A DNA stretch of 64,000 nucleotides, taken from the NCBI RefSeq assembly GCF_918378365.1, contig NZ_OU912926.1, positions 2,232,001 to 2,296,000 of the forward strand, given 5' to 3'. Source of the DNA: Candidatus Nitrotoga arctica (lineage in GTDB: Bacteria > Pseudomonadota > Gammaproteobacteria > Burkholderiales > Gallionellaceae). This document shows, piece after piece, positions 8,505 through 17,841 of the stretch. Each line of letters starts with the position of its first letter. The first letter of the stretch is position 1. The position numbers and the translations under genes were made by a program. Under the pieces are notes generated by a model. That model worked only from the letters and a program-made list of their open reading frames with translations. It was not told the DNA's origin and searched no databases.

Positions 8505-8801
8505 TTAATATTCGAATAGAACGTTAAAAAGAGCCGGGGTCATTTCCACACCCATCTGATGTAACTTCTCTTTCATGGGTGCTGCGCTTTTTTCAAAGGC
8601 CTTCCAATATATCTCTTCATTTTCCCACACAGCCACGTTGATGAAATTGAATCGACTATCCGGCTTGAGGCTCTTATGAAACTTTCCACTGATGAATCCA
8701 GGCTGCTTGGTAATATCTACTTTGATAGCCTCCCAAAGCTTAACAAATTCATCTTCCTTACCATTCGGAACTGCAAACAAGTTAATCAGAGTCACGGACA
8801 T
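8505..8801 (-). CDS. Antibiotic biosynthesis monooxygenase (ABM) domain protein
   Basis: This 98-residue protein has the pattern of the dimeric ferredoxin-like ABM fold: VTLINLFAVPNGKEDEFVKLWEAI, then PGFISGKFHKSL, then FNFINVAVWENEEIYWKAFEKS. Family members include quinol monooxygenases, heme-degrading enzymes and stress proteins; catalytic residues are not distinctive, so the reaction is unknown. AGGAGG sits seven bases before the ATG, one of the strongest ribosome sites in the window. It is upstream of gloA and may share its transcript. Confidence 0.8.
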   Translation of the reverse strand: MSVTLINLFAVPNGKEDEFVKLWEAIKVDITKQPGFISGKFHKSLKPDSRFNFINVAVWENEEIYWKAFEKSAAPMKEKLHQMGVEMTPALFNVLFEY

Positions 8802-8911
8802 AAAACACCTCCTCTAAATTGAAATTCTTACAGGTTCCACCGTGCTTATCCGGTTAGCCCCCATAAATAAAACATTGTTCCACTGCAATTAGCGCAAGCT
8901 ATACTAGGTTT

Positions 8912-8993
8912 TCCCTCTTTGAACGTAAAATCTTAACCTCTCCCAATTAGTTAAGACATCTGCCCCTGTTCCAATTAGGTTCAGGGCTTTTTT
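8912..8993 (+). ncRNA. Candidate small RNA ending at an orphan terminator
   Basis: A terminator-like structure faces right at 8962-8993: GCCCCTG, 13-base loop, CAGGGC, then TTTTTT. There is no plus-strand gene upstream of it. TATACT at 8900-8905, with TTGTTC further up at a rather long 19-base spacing, could start a transcript near 8912, giving about 82 nucleotides. The RNA would carry two CCAATTAG copies and pyrimidine-rich single-stranded stretches (CCCTCTTT, CCTCTCCC) of the kind that pair with ribosome sites. The bottom of the hairpin has a bulged C. This is a structural guess only. Confidence 0.35.
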
Positions 8994-9061
8994 CAGGACG
9001 TGTGCCACCGGATTTGGCACCACCCAAGAAGCTAAAATGAGGATCGGAGTATTATTTCACG

Positions 9062-9090
9062 GGCGGATTTAAATCCGCCATAATTTTTTA
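9062..9090. terminator. Perfect palindrome with T-run
   Basis: GGCGGATTTAAATCCGCC is a perfect 18-base palindrome at 9062-9079, followed by ATAATTTTTTA. It has the layout of an intrinsic terminator on the plus strand but no plus-strand gene precedes it, and the central AT part would stay mostly in the loop. It may instead be a dispersed repeat or operator. Confidence 0.4.
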
Positions 9091-9193
9091 TGATCTTTTA
9101 TTGTGTGAACTTCAGCCACTTTAGGGTAAAACTGCACGGTAATTAAAACTCCACCCCATCCAGATAGCTTCCCCTTGCGACTCTTGACAACTC

Positions 9194-9237
9194 TACACCT
9201 CGAAATGGAGCCCGCTCTCAATCCGTAGAGGTGTAGT
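9194..9237. promoter_or_regulatory. Inverted repeat upstream of the secreted protease gene
   Basis: CTACACCTC (9194-9202) is repeated inverted as GAGGTGTAG (9229-9237). A perfect TTGACA lies just left of it at 9185-9190, without a well-spaced -10 box. A regulator-binding site controlling the protease is possible but unproven. Confidence 0.35.
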
Positions 9238-9278
9238 ATGTTGTAAAATCCAACGATACAAAGAACGCAAAATAAATC

Positions 9279-11462
9279 ATGCCAGGCAACTTAAACTCCA
9301 ATGTTGTAGCTGTTTTGTGGATATTGCTGACGATCATCTCAATCCCATCCCACGCACAGCCATTTGAATCCATTACTGGCCGGGTCGAATCTTTCACCCG
9401 ACCCGCTGACGATGGTGTCTCACCCTTAAAGCCCCGTCGCGCGAGCATCTCTCCCTCACCACATTCAATCTCGATTGGCACCCTTTCAAATGAAAAAAAA
9501 TCAGCCGAAACTAATGTCGATTCGCGCCCCGGTACGCCCCACAAAATTGGCTTCGGCCGCGAAATTCCCCAACTGAGAAATCTCACTGATACCGCTAGCC
9601 AATTAAAGTGGCAGAACACGCCCCAGGGCGGAAAGATTGCAGCGATCAGCATTACATCACCTCAGGCAACGGGAATCCGCATGGGCATTTTGGTGCGCCG
9701 CATGCTGACGAAAGCTACCTTCCGCTTCTATTCTCAGGGATCAGAAGTCTCCTACGAAATTGCCGGCAAAGAGATCATGGAGACCATCCAGCGAAATTTG
9801 GATGCAGGCGACAGTAGCGACGCGGCCCGTACCTATTGGTCGCCCTATGTCGAGGGCGAAGAAATGACCCTGGAAATCGAATTACCGTTGGGTATCAGCC
9901 CCGATACACTTGAAATTGCCATTCCCAGCGTTTCTCATTTTTTTTTTAGCATCCTCCGGGCTGCGGGAGAAAAGATTTCCAAGATTGGACAAGCCGCGAG
10001 CTGTGAAATCGATGTGTCGTGCTACAGCGAATGGAGTCCTGAAAGCAAATCCACAGCAAAAATAACCTTCGTCGATTCTGGCAGTAGTTATCTGTGCTCG
10101 GGAACACTGCTCAATGACGCAGCGTCAAGTGGGACGCCTTATTTTCTTAGCGCTAATCACTGCATCACCAGTCAGACGATTGCATCGACACTACAAACCT
10201 TCTGGTTTTATCGCTCTGCGGCCTGCAACAATGGCACGCTTAATTCAGAATTTCAGACACGCACCGGTGGAGCAACATTACTCTATGGCAGCCAGACAAC
10301 CGATACGTCCTTCATGCAGCTGAACAAACTCCCACCGGCCGGAGCGTTATATGCTGGATGGTCCCCGAATACACCTGAACTATATGCTTACGTGACGAGC
10401 ATCCATCATCCGCAAGGCGATTTGCAGAAAATAAGTTTCGGCAGGTTTCAATCTTTTCAGGACTGTACTGCTACAGATCCGTTCACGGACACTTATCAAT
10501 GCACATTCGCAAATAAAGACAACGGGAAATTTCTCGATGTTGCCTATACTTCTGGGATTACAGAAGGTGGCAGTAGCGGCGCCGGTTTATTCGAGACAAT
10601 TAATAGCGCCCATTATTTAATTGGTCAGTTGAGGGGAGGAAATCCAAGCTGTTTTGGAAGTGGAACAGATGAATATGGCCGCTTTGATATCGCATACAGC
10701 GATAGACTTCACCAATGGCTGAACGCGGGTCCGACGTTTTTACTATCTGTCAGCAAGCTTAATAACGGCAACGGCACTGTAATTTCATCCCCGGACGGAA
10801 TCAACTGCGGGACGAGATGCAACGCGCCTTTTACCCGCGGAACCAATGTCACACTTACAGCTACACCTGCTTCGGGTTTTATTTTTTCCGGGTGGAGCGG
10901 AGCATGCAGTGGCACCAGTGCTACCTGTTCCGTTGCCATGAATACGCCCCAAAGTGTAACCGCAACCTTCTCCCCCGTTGCCACCCCTGGCACCGTTGTC
11001 GAATATTACAATCCCGATCTGGATCATTACTTCATTGCGGCCGATCCCGGCGAGCAGGCTTTTGTTGACAGTGGCGCAGTTGGACGCTGGCAGCGTACGG
11101 GGGTCAGGTTCGCGTCTGGCGGAAATGTGCCTGTCTGCCGCTTCTACGGCAGCGTCTCGCCCGGGCCAAATTCTCATTTCTATACAGCCAGCGCAGATGA
11201 ATGCACGCAGCTTAAGCAATTGCAGGCGACAACGCCTGCAACACAAAAGCGCTGGAATTTCGAGAGTCTCGATTTCCTGACGATGATGCCCATGAATAAC
11301 ACATGTCCCGCCGACACCGCGCCGATATATCGCGCCTACAATAATGGATTTAGTAAAAACATCGACAGTAACCACCGGATCACCAGCGATCAGGCAGCGA
11401 TTCAGGAAGTGGTAGCTCGCGGCTGGATCAATGAAGGTATAGTGATGTGCGCACCGCAGTAA
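9279..11462 (+). CDS. Secreted trypsin-like serine protease with C-terminal repeat and DUF5648-like domains
   Basis: The 727-residue protein starts with a Sec signal peptide cleaved after SHA (residue 26). A propeptide-like region follows, with a proline/serine-rich stretch near 45-90. The protease domain spans about 240-480 with a full triad: His294 (LSANHC), Asp342 (DTSFMQL) and Ser433 (EGGSSGAG). Many cysteines suggest disulfides, and the style resembles lysyl-endopeptidase-like bacterial enzymes. At about 485-565 is a bacterial repeat domain (TLTATPASGFIFSGWSGACSG). The last about 150 residues resemble DUF5648 (VEYYNPDLDHYFIAADPGE and NSHFYTASADEC), common on extracellular proteins. It is probably exported and acts outside the cell or at its surface. 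Confidence 0.85.
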   Translation: MPGNLNSNVVAVLWILLTIISIPSHAQPFESITGRVESFTRPADDGVSPLKPRRASISPSPHSISIGTLSNEKKSAETNVDSRPGTPHKIGFGREIPQLRNLTDTASQLKWQNTPQGGKIAAISITSPQATGIRMGILVRRMLTKATFRFYSQGSEVSYEIAGKEIMETIQRNLDAGDSSDAARTYWSPYVEGEEMTLEIELPLGISPDTLEIAIPSVSHFFFSILRAAGEKISKIGQAASCEIDVSCYSEWSPESKSTAKITFVDSGSSYLCSGTLLNDAASSGTPYFLSANHCITSQTIASTLQTFWFYRSAACNNGTLNSEFQTRTGGATLLYGSQTTDTSFMQLNKLPPAGALYAGWSPNTPELYAYVTSIHHPQGDLQKISFGRFQSFQDCTATDPFTDTYQCTFANKDNGKFLDVAYTSGITEGGSSGAGLFETINSAHYLIGQLRGGNPSCFGSGTDEYGRFDIAYSDRLHQWLNAGPTFLLSVSKLNNGNGTVISSPDGINCGTRCNAPFTRGTNVTLTATPASGFIFSGWSGACSGTSATCSVAMNTPQSVTATFSPVATPGTVVEYYNPDLDHYFIAADPGEQAFVDSGAVGRWQRTGVRFASGGNVPVCRFYGSVSPGPNSHFYTASADECTQLKQLQATTPATQKRWNFESLDFLTMMPMNNTCPADTAPIYRAYNNGFSKNIDSNHRITSDQAAIQEVVARGWINEGIVMCAPQ

Positions 11463-11656
11463 GCTCTGCTTCGTTATCCTAAAAATCCCGATACGACGAT
11501 AGAGATGTCTTGATTGCTCGGATCGATAAAGCGCACTTTCAATTCGCAGAAATTGAAAAAGTACTTGGAATTCCCATCTATTTTTGCAGGCTAGGGTTAA
11601 TGGCATAATTTATAACATCATGATTTAAAAGATGGCATGAATTATATTGAACATCC

Positions 11657-13015
11657 CTAGCGCATTTTCGACACCGCATCCTCCACCCGCTCCACTGCAA
11701 TAATTTCCATACCTGCTATTTCTTGCTTCGGCTTGTTAGCCTTGGGAATAATGGCTAGGGTAAAACCTAGCTTGGCAGCCTCTCGTAAGCGTTCCTGACC
11801 ACGCTGCACCGGACGTATTTCGCCAGCCAGGCCGACTTCCCCAAACACTACCAATTTTTCTGGCAGAGGTTTATTGCGTAGCGAAGAGACGATGGCCAAC
11901 AATACGGGCAAGTCGGCACCCGGCTCGGTAATTTTCACTCCGCCCACCGCGTTGATAAACACATCTTGATCAAAACAGGCGATGCCTGCATGGCGGTGCA
12001 GTACGGCCAGCAACATGGCCAAACGATTTTGTTCCAGGCCCAATGAAAGGCGGCGCGGATTGGGCGAATGCGCCTCATCCAGCAGGGCCTGGATTTCGAC
12101 CAATAGCGGACGCGTACCTTCCTGCGTCACCATCACGCATGAACCAGCCACTTGCGCGCCATGCTGCGACAAAAACAACGCGGAGGGGTTACTCACTTCA
12201 CGCAAGCCTTTTTCGGTCATGGCGAACACACCTAGCTCGTTTACTGCACCGAAACGATTTTTGAACGCACGTATCATGCGAAAGCTGGAGTGGGTATCGC
12301 CTTCGAAATAAAGCACTGTATCCACGATATGTTCTAGCACACGCGGGCCGGCCAACGTGCCATCCTTGGTGACGTGGCCTACCAGAATCATGGTCACCGC
12401 TGTGCTCTTCGCCATGCGCGTGAGTTGTGCTGCAGATTCACGCACCTGCGCTACTGAGCCGGGAGCTGATGTGAGATGTTCAGAATACATGGTCTGGATG
12501 GAATCGATCACCACCACATCAGGTTTTTCCTGCTTGATAACAGACTGAATTTTTTCCAGCTGAATTTCAGCCAACAGGTACATTCCCCGCGCATCCAGCG
12601 ATAGTCGCCTGGCGCGCAAGGCAATTTGCTGCGCCGATTCCTCGCCACTGACATATAAAACTTTTTTATGTGTAGCGAGATGCGCCAGTGCTTGCAACAG
12701 CAGGGTAGATTTACCTATTCCAGGATCACCACCGATCAAAACCACACCACCACTCACTAACCCGCCACCCAACACGCGATCAAACTCGGCGATACCGGTT
12801 GGCGTGCGCGGGACTTCTTCCGCTCCTACTTCGGCCAGCGTCTGCATCATGCTCATTGTAGCCAGCGAGCTGTAGCGATTTTTTCCGCTAGTTTCCAATT
12901 CCGCCACACTTTCCACCAGCGTATTCCAAGCCGTGCAATGCGGGCACTGCCCCTGCCATTTTGAAACCTGCCCACCACATTCAGTGCAGCTATATATTAT
13001 TTTTGCTTTCGCCAT
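11657..13015 (-). CDS. radA: DNA repair protein RadA
   Basis: RadA is a RecA-related ATPase and helicase that promotes branch migration of recombination intermediates. The 452-residue protein has the N-terminal zinc finger (Cys10, Cys13, Cys24, Cys27), the Walker A motif GGDPGIGKST at 95-104, the RadA-specific KNRFG motif near 250, and a Lon-like C-terminal domain. A ribosome site AAGG precedes the ATG. It is a single gene here, with the protease gene convergent to it. Confidence 0.95.
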   Translation of the reverse strand: MAKAKIIYSCTECGGQVSKWQGQCPHCTAWNTLVESVAELETSGKNRYSSLATMSMMQTLAEVGAEEVPRTPTGIAEFDRVLGGGLVSGGVVLIGGDPGIGKSTLLLQALAHLATHKKVLYVSGEESAQQIALRARRLSLDARGMYLLAEIQLEKIQSVIKQEKPDVVVIDSIQTMYSEHLTSAPGSVAQVRESAAQLTRMAKSTAVTMILVGHVTKDGTLAGPRVLEHIVDTVLYFEGDTHSSFRMIRAFKNRFGAVNELGVFAMTEKGLREVSNPSALFLSQHGAQVAGSCVMVTQEGTRPLLVEIQALLDEAHSPNPRRLSLGLEQNRLAMLLAVLHRHAGIACFDQDVFINAVGGVKITEPGADLPVLLAIVSSLRNKPLPEKLVVFGEVGLAGEIRPVQRGQERLREAAKLGFTLAIIPKANKPKQEIAGMEIIAVERVEDAVSKMR

Positions 13016-13436
13016 AATTACCTTTTATTTGGAGCAAAACAGGAAAAATTGGCGCCGTCAAAAATTAAAATTTCTAAATAAGGCCAGGTTTAAACGAGGT
13101 TAGACATGAGAAATTTTTGCTGCGGGATAAATCGTCTTGAATAAACAAAAAGCTCAACGCATAGCCGGCACCATCAATAACCGGCATCTAGCTTGCATAA
13201 AAAAATCTGCCACACATATCACCCGTGCCTATAAGGCAAAAATTTGCTTCCTAGTGGCAGAGAATAAGCAGCAGGGCGCAATACTCCATGTCCCAAACTT
13301 CCCACCAAACTCAATTGGGTTCCGGCAAGCATTGTTCATGCGAATGTATGATGAGTATTGCTGCACTTTATACATTCTGGGCAGGCTCTTGCTTTTATAA
13401 AGCCTTCAATGTAATTCGTCCGTTGATCACCAATAC
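13016..13436. other. Gene-free stretch upstream of radA
   Basis: About 420 bases between radA and the Sel1 gene. Plus-strand open frames from 13137 (TTG start) and 13288 have no ribosome site and no recognisable protein pattern, and the second runs antisense into the Sel1 gene. The radA promoter should lie here; I could not pick one out with confidence. Confidence 0.5.
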
Positions 13437-14312
13437 CTATGAGTGGGATTTTTTCCAATCACTTGCCAGTTCCTTCGCTTCGGAAATTTGGGATGCTGTC
13501 ATAAACGATTCCGCAATCTTCAATCCATTTTTTGCACTTTCATCACCCGCCTCACTGGCAAGATTGAACCATTTATGTGCTTCGACATAGTCCTGTGTAA
13601 CACCATGGCCTTGCGCATACATGAGCCCCAAATTGTTTTGTGCGACCGGATGTCCACTCTCTGCGGCCTTACTCCACCAAGTCACAGCTTGCTTTTGATC
13701 CTGTTCTACCCCTTCACCCGTGTCGTACAGGCCGCCCAAGTTTAATTGAGCATCTGCACTTCCCTGCCCTGCAGCCATGCTGTATAAAAACACAGCCTGC
13801 TGGTAATCCTGTGTAACGCCTATGCCTTTCTCATACATAAAGGCCAGGTTGTATTGGGCCACTTCATCTCCCTGCTCTGCAGCCTTACGAAACCAAAACA
13901 CAGCCTGCTCGTCGTCCTGTGTAACACCTTGACCTTTTGCATACATAAATCCCAGATTATATTGTGCCTCTGAATTTCCCTGCTCTGCGGCTTTAAGCAA
14001 CCAGAACACAGCCTGCTGGTAATTCTGTGCAACACCTTCGCCTCTAGCATACATAAGCCCAAGATTGTTTTGGGCCAATGGCTCTCCCTGCTCTGCTGAC
14101 TTGCGAAACCAAGGCTCTGCTTTCTGAAACTCCTGAGTAACTCCCAGGCCTTTTGCGTATATTAGTCCCATATAGTTTTGTGCCAGTGCATGTCCCTGCT
14201 CTGCAGCTTTCTTAAATGATTTTATGGCTTTAGCGTAGTCTTTGCTGGCTATAAACTTTTCACCTTCTTCAAAGTCTTTAGTGACCGCCCCTGCGGGTGT
14301 TGATGGCTTCAT
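13437..14312 (-). CDS. Sel1-repeat (TPR-like) protein, cytoplasmic
   Basis: The 291-residue product is built from six consecutive 36-residue Sel1 repeats at residues 44-259, each beginning AQ-N-G-Y and ending with AEQG or a variant, after an N-terminal half-TPR (DYAKAIKSFKKAAEQG). A short charged helix closes the protein. Sel1 arrays form superhelical scaffolds for protein-protein contacts. Unlike most bacterial Sel1 proteins, no signal peptide is seen. The repeat spacing is perfectly regular (108 bases), pointing to recent expansion or strong constraint. GGAGAG precedes the ATG. The partner is unknown. Confidence 0.88.
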   Translation of the reverse strand: MKPSTPAGAVTKDFEEGEKFIASKDYAKAIKSFKKAAEQGHALAQNYMGLIYAKGLGVTQEFQKAEPWFRKSAEQGEPLAQNNLGLMYARGEGVAQNYQQAVFWLLKAAEQGNSEAQYNLGFMYAKGQGVTQDDEQAVFWFRKAAEQGDEVAQYNLAFMYEKGIGVTQDYQQAVFLYSMAAGQGSADAQLNLGGLYDTGEGVEQDQKQAVTWWSKAAESGHPVAQNNLGLMYAQGHGVTQDYVEAHKWFNLASEAGDESAKNGLKIAESFMTASQISEAKELASDWKKSHS

Positions 14313-14546
14313 AAATTTCTCTCCGTTATTTTAATCGTGGCTAGCGGCAAATCTAATTAACGCTGTGGGAATAAGTTTATAAGTCAGAATCATTGATCAC
14401 ACAATGGCTGGCATCTTCGAATGATGTCATCAATTGCGCGCCGATGTCGAGAATATATTTTGTTTTTTCTTCAAGCGGGAAGTAGCAATTTTCTATCGCA
14501 CAATTGGCCCCGTTTCTGACTAAAATGTAAATAGCCATTTAAGGCA

Positions 14547-15491
14547 TTAGCTCTCGCTTTGCGTTTCTGTTTGTTTTTTTTGCGTCACCCCAATGTGCGA
14601 ATCACCCCGTTTAAGCGCCAGTGCATTCTGTTTTTGCCGCTCAACAGCACGGGCGCGTGTTTTTTCCGGCAGGGTATCAAAACAATGCAGGCAAGATATG
14701 CCCGCTTGATAACTGGGTAACGCCTTATCATCCTGTGAAACGGGATGACGGCAGGCATAACATTGATCATGCGTCCCTATTTTCAGGCCCTGTCCAACAG
14801 AAATTCGCTGGTCGAATACAAAGCATTCACCCTCCCACATGCTTTTTTCAGCAGGAATATTTTCCAGATACTTGAGAATCCCGCCCTGCAAATGGTAAAC
14901 CTCCTTGAAACCCTGTTCGAGCATGAAAGAAGTGGCTTTCTCACACCGAATTCCGCCCGTGCAGAACATGGCAATTTTTTTATGCTTTGCGGGATCAAGA
15001 TTTTTGCTGATGTACGCGGGAAACTCGCGAAATGTAGTGGTGTGGGGGTCAATTGCACCTCGAAAAGTTCCTATGTCGTATTCATAGCCATTTCGTGTAT
15101 CAATTAGCACTACCTCTGGATCGGAAATTAGAGCATTCCAGTCTTTTGCGTCCACATAGGTTCCGACCTTTTCGTTCGGATCCACTCCTGGTACGCCTAG
15201 CGTGACAATCTCTTTTTTCAGGCGGACCTTCATTCTGTCAAAAGGCATTTCATCAGAATAGGACTCTTTATGTTCGATACCTCTTAATCGCGCATCAGTC
15301 CCGAGAAAATTGATCAATGCATCTACCCCTGCGCGCGTGCCAGCGACCGTTCCATTAATACCTTCCGCAGCCAGCAAAATTGTTCCATTGAGTCCTTGCG
15401 CAATGCAAAAATCGAGCAGACCGTTCTGTAACTCACGGTAGTCAGGCAGTTTGGCAAATTTATACAGCGCAGCAATAACAATATTAGCCAT
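14547..15491 (-). CDS. trhO: tRNA uridine(34) hydroxylase (rhodanese domain)
   Basis: TrhO (YceA) makes 5-hydroxyuridine at the wobble position of certain tRNAs using oxygen. The 314-residue protein has the N-terminal acylphosphatase-like domain with EGINGTVAG near 45-53, the rhodanese domain with the active-site loop [12 protein letters not shown] near 175-186, and a C-terminal Cys-rich tail (CYACRHPVS...CLHCF) usual for the family. It is not flanked by other tRNA genes and appears to be single. Confidence 0.93.
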   Translation of the reverse strand: MANIVIAALYKFAKLPDYRELQNGLLDFCIAQGLNGTILLAAEGINGTVAGTRAGVDALINFLGTDARLRGIEHKESYSDEMPFDRMKVRLKKEIVTLGVPGVDPNEKVGTYVDAKDWNALISDPEVVLIDTRNGYEYDIGTFRGAIDPHTTTFREFPAYISKNLDPAKHKKIAMFCTGGIRCEKATSFMLEQGFKEVYHLQGGILKYLENIPAEKSMWEGECFVFDQRISVGQGLKIGTHDQCYACRHPVSQDDKALPSYQAGISCLHCFDTLPEKTRARAVERQKQNALALKRGDSHIGVTQKKQTETQSES

Positions 15492-15720
15492 GAATTATTT
15501 AACTCTATTAAAACTTATTATGATATTTCGTAAAGTTTCCAGCTATACAGCACGAAATTCGGGCGCGTATGGCACTAGCTCCGATTATATGCTGGCATTG
15601 ATTCCAATGTCGTTGTGTGCTGTGTGCCTCGTACTCAACATTGAATATTAAACCGGTTCGGAGCAGCTTTCCAGTCTTGGTACAAGGCAACCATATCGGA
15701 CTGCTGTTGTTTTTTCTGAA

Positions 15721-16293
15721 CTAGCCACCCCGCTCAGGGTTTGGATGTTTCTGCAACTTGCGTTGTAACGTGCGCCGATGCATATCAAGCATGCGTGCGG
15801 CAGCGGAAATGTTACCGCCACAGTCAGCAAGCACCTTTTGCAGATGCTCCCACTCCAGGCGATCCACTGACATTCTTTTCGTTTTAATCACAGCTTCAGC
15901 AATGCCTGGCTGATGGTCAAAAGCCGCGACAATTTCATCTGCATCCGCGGGCTTGGCCAGATAGTATGTCGCACCCAGCTTCACTGCCTCCACAGCAGTG
16001 GCTATGCTCGAATAGCCGGTCAGCACCACGATGCGCGCGTCAAAATTACGCTCCTTGAGATAGGCTACCAATGTCAAACCTGACGGCCCGGGCATTTTTA
16101 AATCAATCACCGCGTGAGTAGGAAGATTTTGTGCAATCATTTGAATGGCTTCATTCACATCTTTTGCCACACTTACCGCGAAACCGCGCCGGGAAAGAGC
16201 CTGCGCTAACACCCTGCAATAGGTGACATCATCGTCCACCAGCAACAGCTTGCGCGTGTGCGGTAACGAGTTTTTCAATTCTGGTAAGGTCAT
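15721..16293 (-). CDS. regA: Redox response regulator RegA (PrrA/ActR family)
   Basis: This 190-residue regulator has a receiver domain with phospho-acceptor Asp64 (VIDLKMPG; Asp63 in Rhodobacter RegA) and acidic pocket DDD at 20-22. A Fis-type helix-turn-helix lies at the C-terminus (GGNISAAARMLDMHRRTLQRKL). The family activates or represses energy and redox genes when its kinase signals reduced conditions. I use the ATG at 16293, which overlaps the regB stop as ATGA and gives translational coupling; a longer upstream frame is antisense-like read-through of regB. Gene order and both partners' motifs agree. Confidence 0.9.
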   Translation of the reverse strand: MTLPELKNSLPHTRKLLLVDDDVTYCRVLAQALSRRGFAVSVAKDVNEAIQMIAQNLPTHAVIDLKMPGPSGLTLVAYLKERNFDARIVVLTGYSSIATAVEAVKLGATYYLAKPADADEIVAAFDHQPGIAEAVIKTKRMSVDRLEWEHLQKVLADCGGNISAAARMLDMHRRTLQRKLQKHPNPERGG

Positions 16294-17558
16294 ATTGAAT
16301 TCGTCACACGCAAACGAGCCAAGGGCAATGTCACGCGGGTGCACACACCTCCGCCATCCCGATTCGACAATGACAGTGCACCCCCAAACCGGCGTAGTGT
16401 GGCATTGACCAGAAATAATCCAAGTCCCTGCCCGCTTTCTTTTGTAGTAAAAAATAATTTTCCGGCATGAGTTTCCGCAGTTGGGGTCAAACCTGTGCCA
16501 CGGTCGGAAACTTCGATCCTCAATTGCTCTGCATTGCAACTAACTTCCACCTCAACACTGTGCTCCGAAGCGTCGGCAGCATTGTTTAGAATATTGGTGA
16601 TAACTTGTCCCAGCACTTGTTCCGCTACAATCTGCGGTGCGGGGGATGGACCCATCCAGCGATAACTTACCTGCGCCGAGGGACGCATGCTGCGCCATTG
16701 CGCAAGTAAGTCTGCCAGATAACTGTCAAGCGCGATGCTGTAACCACTTTCCGCTCGCGCTTGTTCTGTCGACGAAAGCATGTGCGAAAGCGTGTTTTTA
16801 CAACGCGTAACTTGGTCACGCAACAAATGCAGCTCTTTTACCAATTCTGGCTGCATCGCATATTCATGTTCAAGTTCTTTAAGCACTACCGCCATCGTCC
16901 CCAGCGGCGTACCTAATTCATGCGCCGCACCCACTGCCAGTGCCCCGAGCGCCACCAGATGTTCATCACGCAGCGCGTTTTCACGCACTTCAGCCAGCAT
17001 GCGCTCGCGTTCGCGCAAGGTGCTGCCCATCTTCACCACATAATAGCCGATCAACCCCACGCCCAGCACGAACCCGAACCACATGATCCAGGCACTTGAG
17101 TCTAAGCGGGCAACGTGGTCAATATGAAAATGCGGCAGCGGAATGTATACGAACATCAAGAACGTATAACAGACCACGATTACCGCAGCCAACACCCAAG
17201 CATAGATAGCTAACAGCGTGGCGGAAGCTATCGTGAGCGGCAACAATAGCAGCAGCACAAACGGATTGGTGGCGCCTCCGGCCAGATAGAGCAACGCGCT
17301 CAGCAACAATACATCTAGCAGCAACTGCGCAAATACCTCAATCTCCCGCACCGGCCATGCGAATTTGAGCCGTATCCAGGTGAGTAAATTGAGTACCAGC
17401 AGCACGGTGCCTATCACCGCAAACGGCAACGGCATCCCCATGCCTTTTGCAACCACCAGCACCGCCAAGGTCAGACCGACCACGGCGATATTTTTGAGCA
17501 CCAACACACGCCGCAAATTCACTGGCGACGATGTTGAAAAAGAAACAAATGGTTTCAT
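16290..17558 (-). CDS. regB: Redox sensor histidine kinase RegB (PrrB family)
   Basis: This 422-residue membrane kinase has about six transmembrane segments (residues 22-175), then a histidine kinase core. It carries the ubiquinone-sensing motif GGATNPF at 94-100, the phospho-acceptor His213 in GAAHELGTP, and Cys253 in TRCKNTL. The 40-residue interval between His and Cys equals that of Rhodobacter RegB (His225/Cys265), whose Cys forms a redox-sensitive disulfide. The ATP-binding motifs N (NILNNAADA), DRGTGL and GQGLGLF are present. It should therefore read quinone and thiol redox state and signal to RegA, encoded next in the operon. Confidence 0.92.
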   Translation of the reverse strand: MKPFVSFSTSSPVNLRRVLVLKNIAVVGLTLAVLVVAKGMGMPLPFAVIGTVLLVLNLLTWIRLKFAWPVREIEVFAQLLLDVLLLSALLYLAGGATNPFVLLLLLPLTIASATLLAIYAWVLAAVIVVCYTFLMFVYIPLPHFHIDHVARLDSSAWIMWFGFVLGVGLIGYYVVKMGSTLRERERMLAEVRENALRDEHLVALGALAVGAAHELGTPLGTMAVVLKELEHEYAMQPELVKELHLLRDQVTRCKNTLSHMLSSTEQARAESGYSIALDSYLADLLAQWRSMRPSAQVSYRWMGPSPAPQIVAEQVLGQVITNILNNAADASEHSVEVEVSCNAEQLRIEVSDRGTGLTPTAETHAGKLFFTTKESGQGLGLFLVNATLRRFGGALSLSNRDGGGVCTRVTLPLARLRVTNSI

Positions 17559-17841
17559 TAATTAATCCGGCAATTCAATACTCTCTCGCTTTTAGAGGAG
17601 AGAAATGAAGTATAGCAGCACCTTGCTGACCTGCCGTCCGCACACCCACTCACTGACACACGTTATCGCGTGACTTTAGTTAATGGATTGGAATGACAGT
17701 AAATGCCCGTGCTTATTTGTAGCCTCCGCATGCGCCGAATGTAAGCTTAACAAGCATAGCTCGGATGGAATGGAATGAATCCGTAGATTAAATTTACACC
17801 CCAAATCTGGCTACGCTGCATACGGATTACTTATAGCTCTG

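Larger units (their letters stand above)
8802..9278. other. Long intergenic region with hairpins and a possible small RNA
   Basis: No protein gene is supported. It holds a candidate plus-strand small RNA (8912-8993), an 18-base perfect palindrome followed by a T-run (9062-9090), and an inverted repeat just before the protease gene (9194-9237). Confidence 0.6.

Noticed and set aside
10785..11606. 273-codon minus-strand frame opposite the protease gene
   Set aside because: Antisense to a clearly coding gene with signal peptide and catalytic triad; its own sequence is Cys/Arg-rich without family resemblance.
13137..13400. Plus-strand 87-codon frame upstream of radA
   Set aside because: TTG start, no ribosome site and no recognisable pattern.
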